The notes beneath the pieces are model-generated. The model saw only the letters and a program-made list of their open reading frames with translations, ran no database searches and had not been told where the DNA came from. A program made the translations under genes and the position numbers. A stretch of DNA of 64,000 bases from Bryum argenteum. Lineage: Eukaryota > Streptophyta > Bryopsida > Bryales > Bryaceae. The first letter of the stretch is position 1, and each line of letters begins with the position of its first letter. Of this stretch, positions 36,500-48,498 are shown piece by piece. The DNA is taken from contig CM073326.1 in NCBI GenBank assembly GCA_037043015.1, positions 7,076,345 through 7,140,344 of the forward strand, in the 5' to 3' direction.

Positions 36500-37580
36500 C
36501 AACGTCTTCAATGGCGTCAAGAGTTTCTCTTGCTACAGATCTTGGTACAGACCTTGATTCTAATCATGCTCTTTGTCACGGATGACAACAAACACGGAGG
36601 AGAACGGGGTTGTGGACAAATCAACAATTGCGAGAGGCTTTAGCAGCAATTTATGGGGGAATGTCCATGAGGCAATCAACAACCACCTACAACATTCCAT
36701 ACTCAACATTCAGGGAATAGTGCTACGGAATTCGCACATCAAGAAAGAGACGACCCTTACAATTTTGAAACCGGTTTACGAGGAGGAGCTCGCCAATTAT
36801 CGCATTCAAATGTCTGATAGAGGCAACGGTTTGAGTCCAACTGTGTTGCGCATGAAGCTGTACGAGATCACACAATCGAAGTGGATACCATTTTGAAATG
36901 GTATGAGTAGAGATGGTTGGATGCGTTCATGGAAGGGACAACATCCAAACCTTACAGTGCGAGTATCGAGTATCACAAGCGATGGGGTTAGCACGCGCAT
37001 CAAGACTATGTGAAGAAAATGTTCGCAATTTTTACGAGAACTTACAGCATTTATATTCTTTGCACTAGTACTCACTCGACAAGATTTGGAGTTGCGGCGA
37101 ATGGGGAGCACAAGCGGACAAGAATGGCGGCGCTATAGTCATTGCGGGACGGGGGGCACATCGTGTTTACAATATTGTGCCAAATCAACGAGAATGGTTG
37201 TCATTTCTAGTTTGCATCAATACATCAGGGTCATCTATATCTTCCTTTTACATTTTTCGAGGGAGGCGTTTTCGTCAAAACTACACAAAGGGGTGTGAGG
37301 CTGGAGCAACAATGGCTATACAGCACCGAGCATGGATGCCATCTTACCTCTTCTCTACTTAGATTTTACACTTCATCACTAGTGTGAGGAGAACATGTGA
37401 TATCTCCCCTCGAAAGCGACACTTGTTGATTCTGGATGGGCACAATAGTCACGTAATGTTGGATGTGGTACGTGAAGCAAGTGCTGCAAGCTCAGACTTG
37501 TTGACACCTTCCTGCGCACACATCACACGCACTCCAGCCATTAGATAAGTCAGTGTTTAAGCTTTTAAAGCAATATTTTA
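36500..37580 (+). pseudogene. decayed pogo/Tigger-like DDE_1 transposase
   Basis: Fragments in several frames follow the order of a CENP-B/pogo-type transposase. A segment near 36573-36895 (VVDKSTIARGFSSNLWGNVH, a helix-turn-helix-like start) is followed by IVPNQREWLSFLVCINTSG and FYIFRGRRFRQNYTKGCEAG (37160-37310) and then the catalytic LLILDGHNSHV (about 37420-37460). Stops and frame changes separate them (for example after WIPF at 36894), so it cannot make a protein. Terminal repeats were not found. Confidence 0.68.
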
Positions 37581-38550
37581 GAGGATAGTGTGGCTTCTAG
37601 AGTAGTAGAAATCTAGATAAATCAACCACCAAGGATGTCTTGGCTCAGTGAGTGTCGTCGGCGATGTGAAAAGGATTGTTTGCAAGCAACATAAAAAACA
37701 GATTGAGCGCCATCGGCATTTTTCCACTCAAATTTCATGCAGTGGATTTGCAATTAGTCCCATCAGTAGTTTATACTGCACCATTTGGAGAGGCAGAGCC
37801 CCATGCGCATGGAGGAGACAACACAAGAGCAATGTAGTATATTGTACATGGCAGCAAAGAAACATCAACAAAGCAGAGCAGGAGCTTCCCGGCAACATCG
37901 GAGCCTCGCAGCAATTACACAAGGGAGCATCTAAGCAACAACATATTATAACATTGGAGCTTGACGGCAACTACAAGACTTCCGGATGATGGAGTTGCAG
38001 CTGATGTGCTTTAACGGGAGGAAAGACATCGCAATCCCGATGAAGATGAAGAGATAGAAGTTTGCGTACCTCAAGTGATTGCCGCTAACCTTGAAGCTGA
38101 CTTTGTCATTTTTATTATGTTTGTTCATGTTCTTAATCTTGTTGAAGTTTTTTTCATTAGTTTTTGTGTTATTCATGTTATTCACCATGTTCTTGGTATT
38201 AATTTATTCTTTTTCATGTATTATTTATTGATCTTGATCTCATCCATGTTCATATTTTTATGTTGGTATGAGTTTTTAATCTTGTTTTTGTTCTAAATTT
38301 GCATTTTGTTTGTTACTGTGACAGATTTTTGCAAAGTTTCAAGGTTTGGCGCTTCACCAAACATTGCTGCAACATTGTTTGGATTGTAATAAATCCACTT
38401 TCCTTGTTATTTTTATGTATGAACTTTTATATTGAGTGGATCTGGTCTTCTTCGGTGCTTTGCATTCTTTGTGTACATTGATTTGCTTATGTGTTGTTGA
38501 TTTTCTTTTGTAAATGAGTAAGTGTGTGTTTTAGTTTTTTCTGAGATTTT
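37581..38550. other. intergenic between two decayed transposases
   Basis: The left part has mixed composition; the right part (38090-38550) is very T-rich. A weak frame (37648-37989) has no domain. I see no gene. Confidence 0.4.
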
Positions 38551-38573
38551 GGTTGTTTTTGTTGTTGTGTACA

Positions 38574-40690
38574 ATGGCAAAGAAACAAAGAACTTTGCAA
38601 GCCATATTGTTTAGAGCTGGAAGAGAGGGAGATGACAATGATGAGTTATTTTCTCTTCAAAGTTTTGACTCCAAAAGTTGTAACTCAAAAAATGAGAAAA
38701 GTAAGTTGGAAATTGCAAGAGAAAATTGGAGGGATAGTTGGTATACAATGTTTGATTGTATAGATTTTGGCTATGAAGAAGGAAAGGTCTTTTGCAAAAT
38801 CTGTAAGAAGCATGGAGAAAGGAATGTTTTTGCTGAAGCTGACTTCACCAAAATAAAAATTTCTGCATTTTAAGAGCATGGGAAATCAGAAAAACATAAA
38901 ATTTATGTGTGGGTTGACCAAAAAGTGAAAAAACTATGAAAAAAATGGTGGCAGCAAGCAATAAAGCTTGTGATGAAAGTGTTTGGTTCCTATTCAAGGC
39001 ATCATACTTTTTGGGTAAGGAAACAATTAGTTATTGTAAGTTTCCATCTTTATGTGATATGCTTGTTTCGGTGAATTCAAACATAATCACTAAGCTGTAG
39101 CATGGTGAAAAGGCATGTGCAGGAATGCTTTTTTGTATATCTAAGGATTTGCAAAAAAATATCCTAGATAGAGTTCGGAATTCAAACTTTTTTGGAATTA
39201 TGGTTGATGAATTTACAGATGTGAGTGTTACTGGTCACATTGTAGTGTTTGCATGTTTTGTTGACGATGGTTTACATGTGTTTGTTTTTTTGGGATTAAT
39301 TCACATAGAAGACGGGTAAAACGAGATATTCAATGCTTTGTTTAATGCTTTAAAACAATGGAATTTGAATTTAGACAACTTGGTAGCTTTTAGAAGCGAC
39401 GGTGCATCTATTATGGTAGAAAAAACATCGGAGTTGTTTTTAGGTTAAAAAAAGAGGTGAATCCCTTTGCTACTGCTGTACATTCTGTAGCATATGGAAC
39501 TAATTTGACAGCTCTGTAAGCTGCCAACATTAAACCTTCTCACATAATCTTCTTAAAAGTTGATGACTTAAAAAACTCATTCGCTGCTCACTTAAAAAAG
39601 TCCAGTAAAAGAAAGGTTTGTTTATGGAAATTGCAAGAGGACTTGTTTGATTCAAAGAAAGTTTTGAAAAGGTTTATCAAAATTACATGGTTGTCTGAAT
39701 AGCAAGCTGTAACGAGCTTCTGTGATAGTTTAGAAAGTCTGTTAACCTATTTGAGAGATACCCTTAGGAAAAGAAAGAATGAGGAGGAATTTTCCGACTT
39801 GTATGAGAAGTTGAGGGACTAAATGTTGTATTGCCTTCATTTCCTTGCTGATATTTTACATTGTCTTGTCAGGTTTTCAAAACTCTTTCAAGCTAAGTTT
39901 GTAGATGTATTTAGTGTAGACTCCATAATTAAGACTGAAATTACCCAAATTCAAATGTTGTTTCTTGTTGAATCTACTGATTTGAATGCTGTAACCTTGA
40001 ATAAGGAGACTAACTCCCATGTTTTGTTAGAATTTAGACTATTTGGTAGATATATGAGGCGTTTTGCAACTCAGATTGGAGAGAATAGATTTCATAGTAT
40101 AGACATGATTGGAGATGCACATGGTAGAGATTTAGAAGATGCTTTGTTGCTTCAAAAACAATTTAGTGAGACTGTAATTGATGTTTTGGAGTCTAGGTTT
40201 AAAGACAATGACATTGTGAGTTCTTTCAAAGTTTAAATCCTACAAACATGCCTTCAAAGCAAGTTGGGTTGGCTAATGCGGTTGTGCAAAAAATTGAAGC
40301 TTTCATTGGATGATATGGTATAACAAGGAATGTGAAGGGACAATTTTTGCCCCCTCTTATGAAACCTCAAAAGGTAAGAGAGGAATTCTTTGTCTTTAAG
40401 ATTCAATCCACAACCAAATGGTGTGATAAAACATTCAAGATTTGTGGGAAATCATTATTTGGAATACCACTTTGCAATTGAAAAATGAGAATTTGTTGGT
40501 GTTGGTTGAAATTGCTAGAGTTCAATGTATTAGCACCGTCACGTGTGAAAGGTCCTTTTCCATTCAAAACATAATTAAATTGAGGCAGTGGCTTTGTGGA
40601 AAAATTTCACAAAATTTAGGTATTTTTTTTCTATCCGGAGTTGTATTTGAGTGATCAAAATGTCAGTGAGGAGTTGCAATATTTTTATGA
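38574..40690 (+). pseudogene. decayed hAT-superfamily transposase
   Basis: The reading frame starts MAKKQRTLQAILFRAGREGD (38574) and contains a BED/TTF-like Cys pair (FCKICKKHGERN). After a stop it continues in other frames: FFGIMVDEFTDVSVTGHIVVF (about 39185-39250), VAFRSDGASIM (about 39385-39420), a long alpha-helical region (39823-40236) and the C-terminal hAT dimerisation motif with VQCISTVTCERSFS (about 40520-40570). At least four stops or frame shifts break it. The architecture resembles the ZNF862/KIAA1586-like hAT proteins. Target duplication and terminal repeats were not identified. Confidence 0.8.
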
Positions 40691-42000
40691 AGCTTGACTT
40701 ACTTTTTGTTTCACTTGTTTTATTTCATTTATTTATTTTTCTATTTTTATTGTGGCATGTTTATTTTTCATTTTGTAGATAGGTAGCCTCTTTAAAATAT
40801 GAAGCTCATAACTTTAAATAAAGTTTCGTTCTTGTATTTTGGAAGGGCTCAACCTTGGGCCTTCAAATGGTGAAGGGCAGTGCGAGGTTCAAATTCTGTC
40901 AAAGATAATTCATATATTTCTTGTTGATGTTCAATTGAGGTTTTGCATTGTGATTTAAAACAGCCGATGACCAGAAATACACCGAAATAAGTGGAAAATG
41001 TTAAGATTTCAACCGCTTGAAAAAATTAAATCTAGGAAAAAAAAATCCTACCTTACGAAAGAGCTAGAAAAGTGGCCGATTAAAAAATCGAGAAAGACAC
41101 TGCATCCGATTGAGTTTAAAGTCTAACCGGTTAATCAAGCCAAAAGCATGTGGAAGCGTCCAAGTCGTGGATATTGAGAAGATTTGGTTTATACGGAATA
41201 AGGAACAATGTTTTCCAGCAGGCAAATGAAGCTGAAAAGTTATCCATTTTGCGGTTTTAGGGTTTAGGTTGCAGAAGGTTGAAGCGTGCGCCGAACGATT
41301 AGATGCGTAGAAGACGAACTTAGCTTTGAGCACTAATCACTTGATTTAATTCATTGGTTTTTACATTGTTTTTCGGGGTGTACTTCTCACTGCTTTGGAT
41401 ATCGTTGCCGCCTGCTTGACTTGTAAAAGTTACACGTTTCCTCTTATTTTGAATATCATTGCCACTCTGTGTGTTGTATTAAATGTTGCGTTCAAGTTCA
41501 AAGAGATCGTGATTTTAAAAAGTTAAAGTTTGATTTCAACCAGGAACACAAAGTAATATTTGATGCTTATACAAGAAATGCAACAAGTAAGCAATCAATA
41601 ATATTATGAATATCATGAATCCTGGATGAAATTCATGTATGGAAATTCATACAAGCTTCGAATCCATTTTTAAATTATGTTCGTTTTCTCGTGTTGCTCA
41701 TATTTGTAAAGTAAAGCTTCACCTATGCATGAATTTTGTACATTTTATGATTACAGATAGTAATCCAATTTTGTACTTCAAATTGAAACGTAATGCAAGT
41801 CTGAAAATTGCCACAATCTGTACATGGTAATGTATAACTCCTAACAAAAAATTTAATGAGCAATCAATAGTATCATGAATCCCCGTTGACTTTAGAGGAG
41901 GTTTTCGGAGTGTGTCTTATCTCCATTAAAAATTATACGATCGCACCTCCATTAATTCATAATTAACAATCCTACACCAGAGAATTTTCACTATTACCTT
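40691..42000. other. intergenic, no gene seen
   Basis: AT-rich sequence. A B-box-like GAGGTTCAAATTC near 40888 lacks a convincing A-box or cloverleaf. No gene is supported. Confidence 0.4.
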
Positions 42001-42004
42001 TATA

Positions 42005-42290
42005 TTAAAAGAATCCATTTAAAAAAACACCTTGGCTCAAAAAATAACCTTACAATGGTGAAAACTGCTCAAAAAAAATTTCTAAGGGAAAATAGTCCAA
42101 AACTAGACCTTTTACACTCAAATCTACGCCTTTTCAACATAACATTTATAATTTGGTCAAGATTTTTAGTACTAAGACTAGGCTCCAATCAGAATCCATC
42201 TCAAAATTTAAAGTTGATATCTTACAGCAGATGAAGCAGATTTAGCTCTTTAAACACCATCCATTGTTTCAGTTTTTTCATAGTGAAATT
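42005..42290 (+). mobile_element. internal fragment of the piggyBac-like family
   Basis: The segment parallels 20330-20615 of the 971-bp element: CTTGGCTCAAA, AATAGTCCAAAACTAGACC, CACTCAAATC, and GATGAAG.AGATYTAGCTCTT. Both ends are missing, so it is a relic. Confidence 0.55.
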
Positions 42291-43370
42291 ATATTGCAAA
42301 ACTACTACCATAATTATTTAGAACAAAAATCTTCCAATTAGAAAGTTGTTGAATTTCATCTTAAGAAGGTTTAAAATCATGTAAAAAAAAATATCAAAAA
42401 CAAAGAACATGAAGTTATTTAACCAATCTAATATGAAGTTATTAATTTATAATTTACAGAAACGATACTATTTTTTTATTTTTTTTATTTTTTTTCCTTC
42501 TCTATTTCCTTTGTATAGTAATTATATGCTCTATGTGTATGTATAAGTATGATAATTTCTTAAATGTTTCAAACTAGGCGTATTCACCTTATTATCCCCT
42601 CAATCAGCTCTACATTAAATCATTTAAATGCTTTGAGAAAGAGCAAAAAATAAATCATAAATAAATTTAAAAATAAAGTAAGCTATTACACTAATTTTAT
42701 TTTATTTTATTTTAAAATCAGAGTAAAATGGTCTGCTTCGGTACATCCCTTTTTTTGCGGCGGATTAGTGACGTATAACTTACCAATCATGACTTAAGCA
42801 AAAGAGAATTCTGCCGCAATTAACGTAAGTTACTCCTACAGCTGTTCAATAAGAGGGAGAGCTGTAAAATTGATGGCTTCACTCCTAAAGTTAAATTAAT
42901 TGCATGTTTTACCCTAATAATTGCCCTTTTTGAATGCAAGGTGAAATTTCTCAATTCATGACAAATTTTGAAGTACATAATCGTATGATCTATTACTTAG
43001 CTTGTTTAAGATTGTGTATACCTAGTCTTCAACTTAAAAAATCCGCACCATTTGTGAGAGCATAACGTTTAGAGTTGAGAAAATAATATTTTTTCGCTTG
43101 TAGCGGCTTAGGGTTTACATTATTTTGACGGCAAAAATAACCATTTAAGAATTTGAATTTGAATTGAGGCTCTTCATATTCCTGATCTAAGGTGAGTTAG
43201 TAATATGTCTACACAATTTTTACCCCCACAAGATCTATGAAACATGTTTGATAGTTAGTTTTCTCACATGAGGTATATTGAAATCCAAACACAAAAGGTC
43301 CTTTTTTGAATACAAAATAAAAAAAACTTCGATCTACAAAGTTAAACTTTGATCATACCCTCATGGATCA
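42291..43370. other. intergenic, very AT-rich, no gene seen
   Basis: It contains poly-T/poly-A tracts (42470-42500) and no open frame or repeat ends I can support. Confidence 0.4.
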
Positions 43371-43373
43371 TAA

Positions 43374-44011
43374 AGAGGACTTGGCTAAGTTTTTTTCCTT
43401 TCCTTCTTCAGTTGAACTGGAGTTATCTTGATCTCAAGTAAACACTCTCTATTTTTACACCAAAGTAAACACTCTCTACTTTGAAATTGAATGGTATGTA
43501 AGGGTTTACGGACAAATCTATAGGTCATTGTAACATTTCAAATGTTCAGGGTTAGGAATAGTTGTTATGTTGTTATGATATGTTTTGACAACCTCTTCCG
43601 TTGTGATCTATTGTTTAATTTTGATATTGTTTTATTTTCTTTTTATTTTTTTTAGGTTTTTCTTTTGTATAATTTGTCTTGTTATTTGTATTTTGTTATG
43701 TTTTGTTTTGTGTCCAGATTTATTTTGTTTTAGAGTTTAGATTATTTCTGTTTGTTTGTATTATGTTATGTTATGTTTATGTTTATGTTTATATTTTGTT
43801 TGTTTTAATTTATTTTTGTTTTATTTTGGTTTTAGGGTTCATATCTTTTGTTTGTTTAAGAATTGTTTGTTTGGAGTTTTAGGGTTTTAAGGATCCTACA
43901 GAGGGCTTGGCTTAAACTTTTTCTTTTCCTCTTTAGTTGAACCGAAGTTATCTTGATCTCAAGTAAACACTCTCTATTTTGAAACTAAAGTAAAAACTCT
44001 CTACTTTGAAA
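43374..44011. repeat. 113-bp direct repeat pair, about 520 bp apart
   Basis: The blocks at about 43374-43487 and 43899-44011 share GRGGRCTTGGCT, CAGTTGAAC, TTATCTTGATCTCAAGTAAA, CACTCTCTA and ACTCTCTACTTTGAAAT in the same order. The sequence between is T/G-rich low complexity. This could be a tiny LTR-like pair or a segmental duplication. Confidence 0.6.
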
Positions 44012-44484
44012 TCAGTTTTGTATCCCATAGTTCATAGGAGGATTGTGAACCGAACACATGAGATCATCGAAATAAAGGTTTTTAGTGCTGAGGTGTGCCT
44101 CAACTCTTGTACAAGGTTCAAACACCCATCTCACAAAAAGCTCACTAGTGAAGAGAAGTTCAATGTGATAATGATGGATTATCTAGTACTCTCTCCGTCT
44201 TCAAGATTCACCAAATATTGAGATTTTATCTTTTTTCGAGTTTTGTTTTTATACTTGGAAATAAAGTTTTATAGCATGATCTCACCGTTTACATTTTTCA
44301 TCCAATTATACTCACTTAAGAAACAAGAATTTGAAGAGCTACAGTTTAAATTTATTTTTAAAATAGTGGTTCTCTCTTTGAGAAGAGATTATTCATTCTC
44401 AATAAGGCACAGACAAGAAGATAAAACCTCTAATTTTGTATAGCGAGTTCTAATTTGATTTCAACGGTTTGCCACTACCCTTGA

Positions 44485-44580
44485 AATCTTATGGTTCTAT
44501 AAAACTAATTCCTGATTGGGTTGCATCGAAAAAATCTTATGGTTCCATAAAACTAATTCCTGATTGGGTTGCATGGAAAT
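44485..44580. repeat. tandem duplication, 48-bp unit
   Basis: Two units of ATCTTATGGTTCYATAAAAC followed by TAATTCCTGATTGGGTTGCAT lie side by side. The unit length is a multiple of three, so the plus-strand frame repeats KSYGSIKLIPDWVA twice, but no gene context is visible. Confidence 0.8.
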
Positions 44581-44657
44581 GGCATGTTTTTTGGAGAGCC
44601 TCTCAATTATACGGGGACGGGTCTCACATAGGAATGGGCATTATAAAGACCCGGGCA

Positions 44658-45089
44658 CACTACTAGAAAATCCAACGTCCAAATCAACATAAAAACGTTG
44701 ATATTTTCAGTTGATTCGGACGCGTTCATCTAGACATTGATCAACACAAAAGTGTTGATATTATCTGTTGATTCGGTCAATGGTATATATATAAAAATAA
44801 AAATTAAAACTGCTGCTCCAAGAATCCGGGAAGCAAATTTTGCCATTCTTCAACATGAAAAGGAAAATTACAATTTCTACGGCACCAATGGGGGCCCACC
44901 TCATACAGAATCCCTACTCCAGTAAAACCAATTGCGAGTTCCTAACGCCAACAGCCACGTTCGAGCTCGAAACCTCCTAACTCCCACCCCGTGTCTTTAG
45001 CCATCACCACTTATATCCGTCCATGCACATGTGCGTTTTATTTCTATACTTATAAGAAAACTTAACCATTGGCTATTAATTTGCCGTGT

Positions 45090-45135
<46 letters not shown>

Positions 45136-45296
45136 ACTATTTCATGTAGGTATTTTTCTACATGTAGAAAAAATTTCGAAATTTTTTGATTTTTTGATTT
45201 TTGATTTTTTTTTTTTTTTTTTTTTTCAAATTTTTTTTTTGCACTATTTCATGTAGGTATTTTTCTACATGTAGAAAAAATTTCGAAATTTTTTGA

Positions 45297-45327
<31 letters not shown>

Positions 45328-46128
45328 TTTTTTTTTTTTTTTTGTTTTTTGAGGCTGGGGCATCTTCTTACTACCCAGCAGACTTTAAATATTTTTCACG
45401 ATGTAATTTTTTTTTACAAAATTGTTTTTTCACTATTCCATGCAGGTTTTTTTCTTCATGTAGGAAGAATATCAAAAAAATTTGATTTTGATTTTTTTTC
45501 TTTCTTTTTTTGAGGTTGGGGCGTCTTTTTACTGCCCAACAGACTTTGAATATTTTTCACGATGTAAAAAGTTTATTTTTTCAAAAATTCTTTTTGCACT
45601 ATTTCATGCAGGTATTTTTCTACATGTAGGAAAAATACCAAGAATTTTTTTTTTTTTTTTTTTTTCTTTGAGGTTGGGGCGTCTTTTTACTGCTCAACAG
45701 ACTTTGAATATTTTTCACCATGTAATTTTATTTTTTTTTAAAATTTTATTTTGCACTATTTTATGCAGGTGTTTTTCTATATGTTGAAAAAATTTCAAAA
45801 TTTTTTGAATTTTTTCTTTTGAAGAAGTGATGATACCCCAAATCATCTTCGTTTTTCAATTTGCATTTTATTTAATGTCAGAAAAAAAATTCAAATGATT
45901 CTTAAAGATTCGTTAGACTCTAAAATATTCCAAAATTATTCTTTTAGATTCTATATTTGATGAAATTTTGTTGATTTGGTCATTACACTATTCAAATCAA
46001 CAAAATATATTTAGCAAACTGTTGATTTTTATAAAAAGCTCAGAAATCAGTTAATAGAGTCAATGCAGTGCCCCAAACAAAAAAATCAGTTGATTTTATA
46101 TTGATTTGGTCACAGTTTTCTAGTAGTG
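44658..46128. mobile_element. non-autonomous CACTA (En/Spm) element, 1471 bp
   Basis: The ends are CACTACTAGAAAA and, inverted, TTTTCTAGTAGTG, the classic CACTA terminus. A 3-bp duplication GCA flanks both sides (44655-44657 and 46129-46131). Subterminal GTTGATTYGG motifs occur near both ends in opposite orientation, as expected for transposase binding. The interior is non-coding and is filled by a tandem array and long poly-T runs. No transposase is encoded, so it depends on a partner elsewhere. Confidence 0.88.
45134..45800. repeat. tandem repeats inside the CACTA element
   Basis: Units carry GCACTATTTCATGYAGGT and then a short palindrome TTTTTCTACATGTAGAAAAA; three later units also carry GAGGYTGGGGCRTCTT...CAGACTTTGAATATTTTTCA at about 45351, 45512 and 45670 (period about 160). 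Poly-T runs separate the units. Confidence 0.75.
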
Positions 46129-46131
46129 GCA

Positions 46132-47110
46132 GGACACTACACCTAGTCAAGAGGGTATTGTATGAGGAAAAAATTCAACATTAGGTAGCTCACCTCTGGG
46201 AGCCTCCGACACCGGAAAGTTCAAGCGTCCGACCTCGACATTCTCAAGCCTCTGAGAATCAAGCATCGGAGAATTCTACTTCGGAAGCTGTTTGTTTTCT
46301 TGAAATAAAATAACTAATAGTTCTATTCGTAAAGTAATGGACTAGGTAATGGTCGTGCATGATTGTACATGCTATGGTTATTTCCTAGAGAGCCAAAATG
46401 GGTTTTTGGGATTTCAGGCATCCCATTTGGAGAGGTTACATTTTACCCCTAGAGTTGAAAGCCCCTTAAATTGCCAACACTTCTCAAAACCACAAAATGA
46501 CACAATGTAAGATAAAAAATTTCAACTTTTGAAATAATTTCAAGAATGTAACCGTAAGATCTTATACCTAATTTTTTGATGTATGTGTGTGCCGAATCTT
46601 AGTTTCAAATTTCTTACTGATTGTGAGATCATAACAGTCAAATTGAAAAAGAATCTTCTTTCCCTGTTGCAAAATGGTTTTAAAGTTTTTTGTGTGCCCA
46701 AAAAACCAATTTCATTTATGGCTCTTCAAATTCTGGCTCTTCAAATTATGGCTCTTCAAATTCTTGTTTTAATGTGAGTTATGAACATGTCTATGCAATT
46801 TTTACCCTTATGCGACTTATGAAACCTAAAGAAATACTTGAATTTTCACATGGAGGTAAAATTTCAACTTCAAAGGCCTCTCATTGATAATAAAAATGGC
46901 ATGTGAAGAATAATTGGATGAAAGTTCCAAATGGGGAGATCATGCCTTAAGACCTTATTTTCAAGTACAGAAAACAAATCTTGAAAAAAGTAAGATCTCA
47001 ATATATGGTGAATTTTTGAAGTTCTAGCTATCTTATTTTTGAGAATACACGAGCATATACGACATTGTTGGCAGATTTCAAATAGTGTACATTCAAACTT
47101 TCACCATGAA
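46132..47110. other. intergenic with an 18-bp triple repeat
   Basis: An 18-bp unit TATGGCTCTTCAAATTCT is repeated about three times near 46718-46765. Otherwise AT-rich, with no gene seen. Confidence 0.5.
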
Positions 47111-47112
47111 TA

Positions 47113-47489
47113 GAGAAATCTGCTAAGTACGACGGACTAGGGACCAAAACACCTAGTTTTGGTCAGACTAGGGACCAAACGTCGAATTGGACACTAAATT
47201 TTTACTCTAAGATTGAACTAGGGACTAAACTCAAAAATGCATCATTTTGATAATTTCTGAGCTTGGTCCCGAGTTCAACTTGGTGTCCAGTCGGCAACGT
47301 GATGCGCGGGTGCGCGGCTGACCGAAAGAGCACAATTGTTATTCATCTATGTGTAGGTCCCTAGTTTACACCCGGTTCCTAGTTTGGTGCATTTGGTCCC
47401 TAGTCCGTTCCACTTAGCGGATAACTGAAAACAAGGCACGGACTGGGAACTAGCTAGGGTCCAACTGGGGACTACTTCGCGGATTTCTC
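47113..47489. mobile_element. TA-target MITE with GGGACC-rich interior
   Basis: A 377-bp element bounded by TA (47111-47112, 47490-47491). The ends GAGAAATCTGCTAAGTA and, reversed, GAGAAATCCGCGAAGTA pair over 17 bases with two mismatches. The interior repeats ACTAGGGACCAAA in both orientations (about six times), giving long subterminal inverted repeats. Non-coding. Confidence 0.7.
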
Positions 47490-47519
47490 TAAGCTTTAAA
47501 GGTTTAATGAAAATTAATG

Positions 47520-47612
47520 TTTTCTCTAATAAAAATTAGTTTTTTTCTCTAATGAAAATTAACTGTTTTCTCTAATGAAAATTAAATGTTATTTTCTCTA
47601 ATCGAAATTAAT
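47520..47612. repeat. tandem TTTTCTCTAATGAAAATTAA repeat
   Basis: About four units of 20-30 bp close to TTTTCTCTAATGAAAATTAA follow directly after the TA-target MITE. Confidence 0.75.
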
Positions 47613-48365
47613 TGAATCTTGGTGAGAATGCTCAGCCCGGATGGTCATGAAAATCAGAAAACTCGGTGAGAATTAATCGCCCGGATGTAGACACGATTGC
47701 ATCGGTCATTACAACTTCCCTGTCCTAATCTACATTGTTTTACATTAATTTCACGAAGTGTTATATACAATCATGAAGATTTAAACGATCGATCTTTCGA
47801 ATCGATTCACCCGAAGTGGTTGTGTGGATGGATCGATTGAGGATGTTGTGTGTCTGCTCGATCAGTCTATCGCCTAGCAGCAATCGGTACTGCCGCAACC
47901 CAGTACCGTCCCAATACCATCGGCAGGTGCAACCCCGGTTCAGCAGGTACTCAACATCTCAAACCTGTGCACCGTGATTATCGACTGCGAAAGCGTGGTC
48001 AGTCATAACCTCAAAGGAGGGTCTGGTTATGGGAATTAACCAGCTTCCACATGAGCAATGGGAGTCCGCCATCTATGCAATATTCTCCTGGACTGCTGTT
48101 ATGGTTGAGTCCTCAATGCATTTACTCATAGATGTATTTACTCACAGGTATCATAATCTAGAGGCATTAAATTCCAACGTTAAGCACTGCTCTGAATTTG
48201 ATTCCTTGAAAGTGTCGATAACACTCGTTACGTTACTCACCAGAGGCATGTAACTGGGCAACCACGTATGATTACATTTGCTTGCATAGTCACATGATCC
48301 GAAGGGCTCGGACAGAACGAGGGGAGCATGAGTTTTTCAAAGATCACGAATGGAGCAGTGCCTTA
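47613..48365. other. intergenic, no gene seen
   Basis: GC content is higher than the surroundings (47800-48060), but open frames lack recognisable features. Confidence 0.4.
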
Positions 48366-48368
48366 ATC

Positions 48369-48498
48369 GAAGGATTTCGCAGAATTTCGGGTGTAATTAA
48401 ATATTACGGTCTCGGACGTTGGGCTCCGCCCTCGGTCCTCCGCCTTCCGCCTCAACCGTAATATTTTATTATACCCTCAAGTCACTGCGAAATTCTTC
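48369..48498. repeat. 130-bp fold-back sequence
   Basis: The outer arms GAAGGATTTCGCAG and CTGCGAAATTCTTC, and the inner arms around AAATATTACGGT and ACCGTAATATTTTA, pair in order around a GC-rich CTCCGCC-type loop. It could be a solo fold-back element or a structured RNA. No target duplication is clear. Confidence 0.6.

Noticed and set aside
40848..40905. Possible tRNA-like sequence with GAGGTTCAAATTC
   Set aside because: Only the B-box-like block is convincing; no A-box or cloverleaf pairing could be drawn.
45092..45260. CRISPR-like repeat arrangement
   Set aside because: The regular repeats lie inside a eukaryotic CACTA element, with poly-T separators instead of unique spacers.
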